DNA of 64,000 nt from Opitutaceae bacterium (GTDB taxonomy: Bacteria; Verrucomicrobiota; Verrucomicrobiia; Opitutales; Opitutaceae). How positions within the stretch are numbered: position 1 is the stretch's first letter; each line of letters begins with the position of its first letter. The DNA is taken from positions 1 through 64,000 of the forward strand of contig JAHFTD010000002.1 of NCBI GenBank assembly GCA_023269565.1. The letters run 5' to 3'. Of this stretch, positions 32,948 to 41,994 are shown in pieces. A program made the position numbers and the translations under genes. Under the pieces are notes generated by a model, which ran no database searches, was not told the origin of the DNA, and saw only the letters and a program-made list of their open reading frames with translations.

Positions 32948-34113
32948 TCGCCGTAAAGCGGACGGGTGAACACAGCCTCGTCAATTAACATTTTTTCGGG
33001 ATATCGCACGAAGCCGCGCGTCAGGGTATCGTCGCCGTGCCGCTCGTGACGCACGTGCTCCAGGCGGATGGCACTGCCGAGGGATTCCGTGCGCAAACCG
33101 TGCAAGATGCTCTTGGCCTTGTCGTCGGCAAACAATACCGGTGCCTGGTAGGTGAACAGATAGTCCAGTTCGCGTGCCTGGAGGAGTTCGCTGAACAGTT
33201 GCGCGCCTCCCTCGAAGAAAACGCCCGTGATGCCCTCGGCCGCACAGCGCTGGCGGAAATCCGCGAAGTTCACTCGGGGCGAAGTCGACGGTAGCACCCA
33301 GGTCTTCACGCCCAGCGAGTTCAGTTTGCGCACATAACCCATGCCGCCGTGCGACGTCGTGACAACGATGGTGCGCTCGCGGAACTCGTCCGTATAAACG
33401 GCGGGCATCGCCTGGTCGGCCACGGTGCGCAGCAGCCCGTCGAAAACAAACCGCCACGGGCACCACTCGGTCTCCTCTGCCCGTGCAGTCAGCCGGGGAT
33501 TGTCGGACCGGATGGTGCCGGCGCCGACGGCGATGGCCGGAAAATAGCGCCGCCAGCGGTGGCCGTCCGCCCGGGCATGCTCACCCGTGATCCACTTTGA
33601 TTCGCCGGTGCGGGTGGCCACCTTGCCATCGAGCGTGACGCCGGACTTCGCGGCGAACAGCGGGCGTCCAGAGGCGATCCAGTGGTTGAAAATCAGGTTC
33701 AGATCAGCGCAGTCATCGGCCAGCACGCCTGTCACTACCTCGATTCCGGCCGCGCGCAGCTGGTCGAAGCCGCGGCCGGCGTGAGCGGGATTTGGGTCAA
33801 CCATCCCCGCGACCACGCGCGCGATGCCGGCCGCAATCAGCGCGGCGGTGCATGGCGGAGTATGCCCGTGCGTGGAGCAGGGCTCCAGGGTCACATACAT
33901 GGTGGCGCCGCCGCGCGGGTTGCGGATGAGTGTCCGCAGCGCGTTGATCTCGGCGTGCGGCTCGCCAGCTTTTTCGTGCCAGCCCTCGGCGACAATTTCG
34001 CCTTCCTCGACAATGACGGCCCCGACCATCGGATTGGGATCGGTGGTGCCCCAACCGCGCCGCGCCACGTCGAGAGCGTGCCGCATGAACCTGGCATGAT
34101 CGGGGGTGTTCAT
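32944..34113 (-). CDS. ribD: bifunctional riboflavin deaminase/reductase
   Basis: TDPNPMVGAVIVEEGEIVAEGWHEKAGEPHAEINAL; YVTLEPCSTHGHTPPC; reductase domain FAAKSGVTLDGKVATRTGESKWITG. Confidence 0.95.
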   Translation of the reverse strand: MNTPDHARFMRHALDVARRGWGTTDPNPMVGAVIVEEGEIVAEGWHEKAGEPHAEINALRTLIRNPRGGATMYVTLEPCSTHGHTPPCTAALIAAGIARVVAGMVDPNPAHAGRGFDQLRAAGIEVVTGVLADDCADLNLIFNHWIASGRPLFAAKSGVTLDGKVATRTGESKWITGEHARADGHRWRRYFPAIAVGAGTIRSDNPRLTARAEETEWCPWRFVFDGLLRTVADQAMPAVYTDEFRERTIVVTTSHGGMGYVRKLNSLGVKTWVLPSTSPRVNFADFRQRCAAEGITGVFFEGGAQLFSELLQARELDYLFTYQAPVLFADDKAKSILHGLRTESLGSAIRLEHVRHERHGDDTLTRGFVRYPEKMLIDEAVFTRPLYGE

Positions 34114-34754
34114 TGGACCGCAGCCATCACAAAAGGATTGCCCGTTTTTTCCGCGCCGACAGTCGTGCGCGGGCCGTGACCGGAAAAAACCACAGTATCA
34201 TCCGGGAGCGTGTAGATTTGCTCGCGGATGGACTGCTCCAGCAACTCAAAGCTTCCGCCCGGCAGATCCCAGCGGCCGACGCCGCCGTTGAAGAGCGCAT
34301 CGCCAACAAACGCCGCCTTGGCGTCCGCGGCGTAGAACAGCACATTACCCGGACAATGCCCCGGCACGTGCCGCACCTCGAATTCGCGGCCGAGCGCCGT
34401 AAGTCGATCACCCTGCCCCACCCAGCTGTCGACCTTTATCCCCTCGAGTCCCAGCCGGGCGCCCATGAATTCCTCCATGATTTCCGGCGTCTCGATCAAC
34501 GGTTGATCGGCCTGGTGGGCACGGATCAGGACACCCGTTGCGCGCTTCAACCGGGCGGAATCCTGCGTGTGATCCCAATGTCCGTGCGTCAGCCACAGCT
34601 CGGTGAGTTTGCAGCCTTCCTTCGCGAGAATCGGCTGGATTTTCTCCCAAATCCCGCCCGGGGCATCGAGCAGGATGGCCACGCCGAGCTTGGCGTCGGT
34701 CAGCAGGTAGCCGTTGGTCTGGATCGGTCCGGACGGCAGGACATGAATCTTCAC
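34110..34754 (-). CDS. MBL-fold metallo-hydrolase (glyoxalase II-like)
   Basis: LTHGHWDHTQD; VRHVPGHCPGNVLFY; FSGHGPRTTVGAEK. Confidence 0.85.
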   Translation of the reverse strand: MKIHVLPSGPIQTNGYLLTDAKLGVAILLDAPGGIWEKIQPILAKEGCKLTELWLTHGHWDHTQDSARLKRATGVLIRAHQADQPLIETPEIMEEFMGARLGLEGIKVDSWVGQGDRLTALGREFEVRHVPGHCPGNVLFYAADAKAAFVGDALFNGGVGRWDLPGGSFELLEQSIREQIYTLPDDTVVFSGHGPRTTVGAEKTGNPFVMAAVQ

Positions 34755-34897
34755 ACGCCCTTAGTTGCGCAAGCCCCGCCGAGCCGCAAACGTAAATTAG
34801 CACGAAGGGTATGCGAAAAAATCCTTCCATCGCACCCCTCCCCCTTGTTAGCTGCACCATTCTGAATCCTGGATTCTGCATCCGGATTCATCTCCTC

Positions 34898-37672
34898 ATG
34901 ACTTCCGCCCAGATCCGTTCGTCGTTTCTCGACTTCTTTAAGTCGAAACAGCACGCCATCGTGCCGTCGTCCTCGCTCATGCCGACGGCCCCGAACCTGC
35001 TGTTCACGAACGCCGGTATGAACCAGTTTGTGCCCTACTTCCTCGGCGACCAGCCCGCCCCGTGGAAGCGCGTGGCCGACACCCAGAAGTGCATCCGCGC
35101 CGGCGGCAAGCACAACGACCTCGAGGACGTCGGCTTCGACACCTACCACCACACGCTGTTCGAGATGCTGGGCAACTGGTCCTTCGGCGACTACTTCAAG
35201 CGGGAGTCGCTCACCTGGGGTTGGGAACTGCTTACCAAGGTCTGGGGCATCCCGCCGCAGCGACTCTTCGCCACGGTCTACAAACCCGGCCAGGGCGACC
35301 CGTCCGAGACCGACACTGAGGCCTACGACATCTGGGCCGGCATCTTCAAAGCCGCCGGACTCGATCCGAAGGTCCATATTGTTTACGGCAACAAGAAGGA
35401 CAATTTCTGGATGATGGGCGACACCGGCCCCTGCGGCCCGTGCTCGGAGATCCATTTCAATCTGCTGCCCTCCGACGACGAAGCCGCCGGCCGCGCGCTC
35501 GTCAACGCCGGTTCGCCGCGCTGCATCGAGATCTGGAACCACGTCTTCATCCAGTTCAACGCGAACGCCGACGGCACTTTTGCGCCGCTCGCCGCCAAGC
35601 ACGTCGACACCGGCATGGGCTTCGAACGCGTCGCCGGCATCCACGCCACGACGAAGGGTTTCAAGGACTTCTCGGCCGAGCCTTCGAACTACAACGCCGA
35701 TGTCTTCAAGCCGACCTTCGACAAGATCGCCGCGCTCTCTGGCAAGAGCTACACTGGCACCGTGCCCACCGAGCGCACTGGGCTCAGCGAGCAGCAGCAG
35801 ATCGACATCTCCTTCCGCGTCCTCGCCGACCACGCCCGCTGCGTCTCGTGCGCAATCGCCGACGGCATCCTGCCCGGCAACGAAGGCCGCAACTACGTCA
35901 TCCGCCGCATCCTCCGCCGCGGCATCATGTATGGGCACAAGAACCTCGGCCTGAAGACCGGCTTCTTCGAGCAACTCGTCGCCCCGGTCGTCGAGTCGCT
36001 CGGCAGCGTGTTCCCAGAACTTAAAACGCAGCGCGTCATGATCGAGCGCGCCATCCGCTCCGAGGAGGAATCGTTCGGTAGAACGCTCAGTAACGGTCTC
36101 GTAATATTCCAACTTGGTCTCAGCGAGCCCACGGTGATTAATGAAGACCTGAAAGTAGTTAAGACTTCCACTGGTGTCATCGGACTAGAATTCACGGAGA
36201 CCAAGGCCTACCCTTCGTTTTCCAAAATCTACTCGGGCAAAGCTGCGTTCGAGCTCTATGACACCTACGGCTTTCCACTCGACATGACCCAGCTCTTGGC
36301 CGCCGAGCGTGGTCTAACTGTCGATGTCGCCGGTTTCGAAGTCGAGATGGAGCAGCAGCGCAAACGCAGCCGGGCGGCGTGGAAGACCGACGTCATCGTC
36401 GGCGCCACTGAGAGCGATACCAAAGCCGAGGCGACGAAGTTCACCGGCTACGAGGTCGACTCCACCCACGCCGCGCACGCCAAGGTCGTCGACGTGATAA
36501 AGACCGAGAAGGACACCTTCTTCGTGTTCGACCAGACGCCGTTCTACGCCGAGATGGGCGGCCAGGTCGGCGATGCCGGCGACGCCTTGATCGGCGGAGT
36601 GGCGTTCAAGATATTCGACACCATCAAAGACAAAGCCGGCCGATACCTTCATCGCGTCACATCGGCGGAAGCTCCAAGCTCCATACTCCAAGCTCCAAAT
36701 GTCGGTGCCGCCGCCACGTTGAAGGTGGATGTGCTGCGCCGGCGCGCCATCTCCCGCCACCACACCGCCGCGCACCTCGTGCATTGGGCGCTGCGCAAGA
36801 TGCTCGGCACGCACGTCCGGCAGTTCGGCACGCACAAGACGCCCGACCGGCTGCGGTTCGACTTCACCCACTTCGAGGCGCTCACCGCCGCGCAGATCAA
36901 GGAGTGCGAGCAGCTGATCAACGAGAAGGTCCTGGATAACGCCAAGGTCGAGTGCTACGAGGTCGACTACGACAAGAAACCCGACGATGTGCTCGCGTTC
37001 TTCGGCGACAAATACGGCAAGCGCGTCCGCATCGTCGACATCGGCGGCTACTCCAAGGAACTCTGCGGCGGCACCCACGTCGGCCGCACGAGCGAGATCG
37101 GCGTCATCAAGATTGTCGCCGAGATGGCCATCGCCGCCGGCACGCGCCGCATCGAGGCCGTGGCCGGGCAGGCCGCGCTGGACTTCGTCGCCACCGAGGA
37201 AGCCGCGCTGAAGACCGTCAACGCCCGGTTGAACGCCGGCGTGCAGGACGTGGCGCACAAGCTCGAGTTGCTTCTTATCCACCAAAAAGAATTGGAGAAG
37301 AAATTGAAAGCCTTCGAGTCCAAGGCGTCCGCCGGCCTCGCCGGCGAACTCGCCGCCAAGGCGGTGACTAAGGACGGACTAAAGTGGGTCTCCGCCGTTG
37401 TCACTGCGGACAATCCCGAGGCGCTCCGCTCGCTCGGCAACCAGGTGTTAAACAATCTCGGCGAGGGCGTCGTTCAGCTCGGCGCGGCGTTTGGCGACAA
37501 GGCCAGCGTGGTGGCGTTCTGCTCGCCTGCTGCGATCAAGGCCGGCTATCAGGCCGGCAAGCTTGTGGGCGAGTTGTCCGCGAAGCTCGGCGGCAAGGGC
37601 GGCGGCAAGCCGGACTTCGCCATGGGCGGCGGCAAGGAGCCGGCGAAGCTGGCCGAGGCTTTGAAGCTGTAG
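34898..37672 (+). CDS. alaS: alanyl-tRNA synthetase
   Basis: TSAQIRSSFLDFFKSKQHAIVPSSSLMP; HTAAHLVHWALRKMLG; ELCGGTHVGRTSEIG; start trimmed. Confidence 0.95.
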   Translation: MTSAQIRSSFLDFFKSKQHAIVPSSSLMPTAPNLLFTNAGMNQFVPYFLGDQPAPWKRVADTQKCIRAGGKHNDLEDVGFDTYHHTLFEMLGNWSFGDYFKRESLTWGWELLTKVWGIPPQRLFATVYKPGQGDPSETDTEAYDIWAGIFKAAGLDPKVHIVYGNKKDNFWMMGDTGPCGPCSEIHFNLLPSDDEAAGRALVNAGSPRCIEIWNHVFIQFNANADGTFAPLAAKHVDTGMGFERVAGIHATTKGFKDFSAEPSNYNADVFKPTFDKIAALSGKSYTGTVPTERTGLSEQQQIDISFRVLADHARCVSCAIADGILPGNEGRNYVIRRILRRGIMYGHKNLGLKTGFFEQLVAPVVESLGSVFPELKTQRVMIERAIRSEEESFGRTLSNGLVIFQLGLSEPTVINEDLKVVKTSTGVIGLEFTETKAYPSFSKIYSGKAAFELYDTYGFPLDMTQLLAAERGLTVDVAGFEVEMEQQRKRSRAAWKTDVIVGATESDTKAEATKFTGYEVDSTHAAHAKVVDVIKTEKDTFFVFDQTPFYAEMGGQVGDAGDALIGGVAFKIFDTIKDKAGRYLHRVTSAEAPSSILQAPNVGAAATLKVDVLRRRAISRHHTAAHLVHWALRKMLGTHVRQFGTHKTPDRLRFDFTHFEALTAAQIKECEQLINEKVLDNAKVECYEVDYDKKPDDVLAFFGDKYGKRVRIVDIGGYSKELCGGTHVGRTSEIGVIKIVAEMAIAAGTRRIEAVAGQAALDFVATEEAALKTVNARLNAGVQDVAHKLELLLIHQKELEKKLKAFESKASAGLAGELAAKAVTKDGLKWVSAVVTADNPEALRSLGNQVLNNLGEGVVQLGAAFGDKASVVAFCSPAAIKAGYQAGKLVGELSAKLGGKGGGKPDFAMGGGKEPAKLAEALKL
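36669..36698 (+). repeat. short imperfect direct repeat inside alaS (AAGCTCCAAGCTCCATACTCCAAGCTCCAA)
   Basis: Repeated CTCCAAGCTCCA units read directly in sequence. Confidence 0.6.
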
Positions 37673-37727
37673 GAGCGGCTTTACGCCGCGAGAATGATGC
37701 CGCATCGCGGGATAAACCCGCTCCTAC
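37669..37727. repeat. REP-like palindromic element at alaS 3' end
   Basis: GTAGGAGCGGCTTTACGCCGCGA ... TCGCGGGATAAACCCGCTCCTAC: inverted GTAGGAG/CTCCTAC ends, inner CCGCGA/TCGCGG. Confidence 0.75.
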
Positions 37728-37782
37728 AATTCCGAACAGTCACGCTGTTGCCAATTGCCGCATGTTGGGTAGCGTCGCCGGC

Positions 37783-38235
37783 ATGGTAATCCTCAACGCC
37801 CCCGACTTCACCCAGCATCCGCCCCGCAGCCCGCGCTGCCGGCTTGGCGGCTTTGTCCACCTTCCGCGCCTGCTCGACAAGGCGCGCGCCCACGCCGCCG
37901 GCAAGCTCGGCGAATACAAATGGAACTGCGCGCTCGACCAGCGCTTCACGGCGTTCACGGGTATGGACATCGAGGCGCTGCTCGCCGAGGTGAAGAAAGG
38001 CCGCAGCGACACCGAGATGCTCGCGTGGGTGACGGCCAACTCGAAGCCCCAGTGCGCCGCGTGGGAAATTGCCGCCTGGTCGGACTGGCTGACCAACCTC
38101 GCCGCCGGCAACGAAGCGCGGCACACGATGTTCGCCGAGGAGATCAAACGGAATGCCCCGGGCCGCGAGGACATCGTGACATTTTTCGATCGGCTGGAGC
38201 TCGACGACTTCGTCTCCTACGGCGGCAAAGGCTAG
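37783..38235 (+). CDS. DUF5069-type protein
   Basis: LPRLLDKARAHAAGKLGEYKWNCALDQRFTAFTGMD. Confidence 0.65.
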   Translation: MVILNAPDFTQHPPRSPRCRLGGFVHLPRLLDKARAHAAGKLGEYKWNCALDQRFTAFTGMDIEALLAEVKKGRSDTEMLAWVTANSKPQCAAWEIAAWSDWLTNLAAGNEARHTMFAEEIKRNAPGREDIVTFFDRLELDDFVSYGGKG

Positions 38236-38870
38236 GGCATCAGACGCTCGATCTTCCAGGAGGCGTCGGGCTGGCGCGTGTAGCGGAAGCGGTCGTGCAG
38301 GCGATTCGGGCGGCCCTGCCAGAATTCGAAACCAGCCGGCGTGATGCGGTAGCCACCCCAGAAATCCGGCAGCGGCACCTGGCCGTCCGCGAACTTCGTG
38401 CGCATCTCCGCAAACTTGGACTCGAGCAGCGAGCGAGTGGTGATCACGTCGCTCTGGCGCGATGCCCAGGCGCCGATCTGACTATTGCGCGGACGGGTAA
38501 GAAAATACTTCAGTGACTCGGCAGCGGAAATCTTCTCCGCTCGGCCGGTCACGCTCACCTGCCGTTCGAGCGGCAGCCATTGGAACAGACAGGCGACGGA
38601 GGGATTGCCGGCGATTTCGCGGGCCTTGGCGCTGGAGAAATTGGTGAAGAAGACCAGACCGCGACTGTCGAAACCCTTGAGGAGAACCGTGCGCAGGGAT
38701 GGCTGCCCATCGGAGTTAACAGTCGCCAGCGACATGGCGTTGGGCTCAAGCAGCTGCGTCTCGACAACCTCGCGCATCCAGCGGTCGAACTGGACGAACG
38801 GACTGGGATCGAGGTCGGGGAGATCGAGCGAGCGCGCCGCGTAGGAGCGGCGCATTTCCTCAAGGTTCAT
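38232..38870 (-). CDS. pdxH: pyridoxamine 5'-phosphate oxidase
   Basis: AMSLATVNSDGQPSLRTVLLKGFDSRGLVFFTNFSSAKAREIAGNPSVACLFQWLPLERQV. Confidence 0.93.
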   Translation of the reverse strand: MNLEEMRRSYAARSLDLPDLDPSPFVQFDRWMREVVETQLLEPNAMSLATVNSDGQPSLRTVLLKGFDSRGLVFFTNFSSAKAREIAGNPSVACLFQWLPLERQVSVTGRAEKISAAESLKYFLTRPRNSQIGAWASRQSDVITTRSLLESKFAEMRTKFADGQVPLPDFWGGYRITPAGFEFWQGRPNRLHDRFRYTRQPDASWKIERLMP

Positions 38871-38951
38871 GAGGAGATAGGATGCGGCCCGGCGGACCGG
38901 ACGCAAGCACGGCGCAGTTGACCCGCCACACGATTGTGCTTCCGTTGGCGC

Positions 38952-40691
38952 ATGTCCGAGACTCCGGCCGATGCGCCCATGATGTTCCTGTTACTCGCCT
39001 TCAACGAAAGCAACCAATTGGCCGTGCGGCGCGGCGGCAACCGGCTGGGCCACGCTTTTGTCGGGGCAACTGAGACGGCGGCGCGCGCACGACTGGAAGC
39101 AAACTTTCCCGGGCATACACCTCCGGCGGAGTATTTCACGGCACCAGCCGGCAGTGTGATTTACCGGGTATTTCTGACTCAGGTGCAGGGAGAATCGACC
39201 GACGGTGAGATAGAGTTCCATTCCCTGGAGGACTTGGAAAAACGACGCGCAGCACTCAGTCCGTCGCTGACCGTGGTTCTGGACGGCCTGGAGCCGCACC
39301 TAATGGCGGTTCCCTATCTGCAGCTGGGAGAGAACGACTATATCTACAAATTCCGGGTCGAGAAGGACCGCAACCAGGACATCTACCAGCAGGACGCGGC
39401 GGCGCGTGATCTCTACCAGAGCCACCTGTGCGAGGCGATCAAGGCGCTGGCGCGCACCAGCGAACGCACGGCCACGCGCCCGGCGCGGCTCGACTTCGGC
39501 GCCGTGCGTTATGTCATTCCCAGCCACTTCGGATTCTGCCTCGGGGTGAAGAACGCCATCGAGCGAGCCTACGAGACGCTCGCCGCCAACCCCGCCCGCC
39601 GGGTGTTTATGCTCAGCGAGTTGATCCACAATCCGTTTGTAAACGAGGATCTGCTCCGCCGCGGGCTGCGCTTTCTGCAGACGGACAAAGGGCTGCCCTA
39701 CACGCTGAGCGGCCGGATGGCCCAGACGCACAGCGGCGAGCTATCCCTATGGGATTCGCTCACCAGCGAAGACATCGTGATTATTCCAGCGTTCGGGGCG
39801 ACGGACGAGGACAAGAAACGCCTCGTGCGGAAGGGCATCCGCGTGGCGCAATACGACGCCACCTGCATGCTGGTGGAAAAGGTCTGGAAAGCCGCGCGCG
39901 CTTTCGGCCGCGAGGGCTTCACGGTCATCATCCACGGCAAAAGTGAACACGAAGAGACCAAGGCCACGTTTTCCAACACGCGGCGGCACGCCCATTCCAT
40001 CATCATCCGCACAATGGAGGAAGCCCGTCTGCTCGGCGACTTCATTGGCTGGCCCACTGAGGATAAGCACCGGGCGATACTCGTCCGCTTCGCCGGTTTA
40101 TATACGCCGGGCTTTGACCCTTCCCGGCATCTCGACCGCATCGCCATCGTCAACCAGACCACGCTACTCATGAACGAGACCGCGGCGATCATTGACTACT
40201 TCAAGGTCATTTTTGCGGAGAAATATGGAGAGTTGGACGGTCTGGCTCATGTCGGTGGTGCGGGCAAGAAAGACACACTCTGCTACGCCACCCAGGTCAA
40301 CCAGGATGCGCTCCGCCGCGCCCTGGAGGAAAGTCTCGACGCGGCTTTCATCATCGGCGGGAAAAACAGTTCCAACACCTACCAACTCTACCGTCTCTGC
40401 GAGGAGAAACTGGGCAAGCGGGCCTACTTCATCCAATCGGAGGCCAACATCCGCAACCGCGACGAGATTGAGCACTATGTTTTTCCTGCCGGGCATGGCC
40501 AGGGTGGCCGGACCGAGGTGCATCCGCTCTGGCCCAAAGACAAGACCGCTAAGGACGTGCTGATCACGGGCGGAGCTTCCTGCCCTGACGGACTGATCCA
40601 GCAAGTGATCATCCGCATAAATTCCCACTTTGCGCCCCAGCAGCTGCGCCGCGTAGAGGATGTGCTCCGGGATTTAACCGGCGGCGTTTAG
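38952..40691 (+). CDS. ispH: 4-hydroxy-3-methylbut-2-enyl diphosphate reductase, long form with extra N-terminal domain
   Basis: Core cysteines in PSHFGFCLGVKNAIERAYE, YDATCMLVEKVWKA, ITGGASCPDGLIQQVI; cyanobacterial/plant-like spacing; additional ~135 aa N-terminus. Confidence 0.88.
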   Translation: MSETPADAPMMFLLLAFNESNQLAVRRGGNRLGHAFVGATETAARARLEANFPGHTPPAEYFTAPAGSVIYRVFLTQVQGESTDGEIEFHSLEDLEKRRAALSPSLTVVLDGLEPHLMAVPYLQLGENDYIYKFRVEKDRNQDIYQQDAAARDLYQSHLCEAIKALARTSERTATRPARLDFGAVRYVIPSHFGFCLGVKNAIERAYETLAANPARRVFMLSELIHNPFVNEDLLRRGLRFLQTDKGLPYTLSGRMAQTHSGELSLWDSLTSEDIVIIPAFGATDEDKKRLVRKGIRVAQYDATCMLVEKVWKAARAFGREGFTVIIHGKSEHEETKATFSNTRRHAHSIIIRTMEEARLLGDFIGWPTEDKHRAILVRFAGLYTPGFDPSRHLDRIAIVNQTTLLMNETAAIIDYFKVIFAEKYGELDGLAHVGGAGKKDTLCYATQVNQDALRRALEESLDAAFIIGGKNSSNTYQLYRLCEEKLGKRAYFIQSEANIRNRDEIEHYVFPAGHGQGGRTEVHPLWPKDKTAKDVLITGGASCPDGLIQQVIIRINSHFAPQQLRRVEDVLRDLTGGV

Positions 40692-41935
40692 AATTTGATA
40701 CTAAGGCCGCCGCGCACGCCTACGGTGCCACTGAGGTCGATCTTGGCCGTCCGGCCGCCAACCGATTGACTGTAGTTGCCGATACTTTCGTAGCTGACAC
40801 CGGCAAAGACCCCGGCGCGATCATTCAACTGCCATTGGGCGTCCATGTTGGCATAATAACCGGAAAAATATTTACTCGCCACACTGTCCTCAGATACGGA
40901 AATGGGATCAGTAATACCCGTGGCTTTGAAAGATTCTGTCGCACTGTAGACACTGCCAGCGTAGGCGGCGGAGAAACCAATGCTGGTATTGATACTGATA
41001 TCCTTGGTCAACATGGCGCGGAGCTCGGGCCCGACACGCATGATGTAGTAAGCGCCTGATATTTTCCAAACCCCGTTCACATTCGCCGCCCCGGGAGTGG
41101 AAGTTTCGCGGTGACTGGTTGCATCTGGAACTGTAGCAAGAGGCACAGTGGTCTCAACACCCGACCCTACCACCGTGTTATCTGGCAATGTAAGGGCCGT
41201 AAAGGTTGGCGCAATATAACCCGCAGCAGGTATGCCCTGGTCAGGTTGCAGATTTAACAAAAAGATATCTTGGACGGAGTTTAACGTTGATTGGACATCA
41301 CCAGCTTTATTGCCACTGATGGTGCTGATGGCCAGTCCGGCCACCAAATTCACCTCCCAATGCTTGCCGAGTTTGCCAAGCAGTCTTTCCACTTGGAGTT
41401 CGACCCCGCTTGAATATTTGCTCTTCGTGTCGAATCCCGCCCCAGCGCTGGTTGCGCTATACGAATTCATCGCGATACCCGTGCCATTGCCCAGAGCGAC
41501 TACTTGTGAGGCATTGGAATAACTCCAATAGCGTGTTTGTCCGGGAGTATAGCTTAAATAGGGTCCCGTGGTCACATTATTGGTATCGGTGACGTAATAG
41601 ACACCGCCTGGGGCGGAGGTTTGCCGGCCGGCAGAATCTGCTTCATTCTGTGGCCCGGTAATGCGGAGACTGTCCTTGATGACACCTCCGTCGGTATATT
41701 TTCGATCGACTTCACCTGAGGAAGGTAAGGCAATGGGATTGGGGAAGGGCACCGTGCCTAGATTGCCAAAATGCACCTTGGGGCCGGTAGCCAAACGGAA
41801 TCCAAATTTCAGGTTGTTTTTTGCATCCGAGAAAAAACCGAGATCCCCCAGGTCCGTGTCCTCCTCCTCCTCGGCAATAATTTTCGGCCCAAAGGCCAGA
41901 CAGATGGCAGCGGCCAGATAAATGCGGATTTTCAT
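40688..41935 (-). CDS. predicted outer-membrane beta-barrel protein (operon with ParA-like gene)
   Basis: Signal peptide MKIRIYLAAAICLAFGPKIIA; alternating beta-strand composition; C-terminal GTVGVRGGLSIKF ending in Phe; alternative start 41998 overlaps upstream stop. Confidence 0.65.
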   Translation of the reverse strand: MKIRIYLAAAICLAFGPKIIAEEEEDTDLGDLGFFSDAKNNLKFGFRLATGPKVHFGNLGTVPFPNPIALPSSGEVDRKYTDGGVIKDSLRITGPQNEADSAGRQTSAPGGVYYVTDTNNVTTGPYLSYTPGQTRYWSYSNASQVVALGNGTGIAMNSYSATSAGAGFDTKSKYSSGVELQVERLLGKLGKHWEVNLVAGLAISTISGNKAGDVQSTLNSVQDIFLLNLQPDQGIPAAGYIAPTFTALTLPDNTVVGSGVETTVPLATVPDATSHRETSTPGAANVNGVWKISGAYYIMRVGPELRAMLTKDISINTSIGFSAAYAGSVYSATESFKATGITDPISVSEDSVASKYFSGYYANMDAQWQLNDRAGVFAGVSYESIGNYSQSVGGRTAKIDLSGTVGVRGGLSIKF

Positions 41936-41994
41936 ATGTTCAACGGAGATAGCGAATGCCGGCGCTTGGGAAAAGGCCAGAGCAATAAAGTTCC

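Noticed and set aside
34751-36112. 453-aa minus-strand ORF opposite alaS
   Set aside because: Shadow ORF from GC-skewed codon usage; no family motif, and alaS on the other strand is unmistakable
38840-38856. GTAGGAGCGGC match resembling half of the REP-like element
   Set aside because: Lies within pdxH coding region (SYAARS) with no palindromic partner; probably chance
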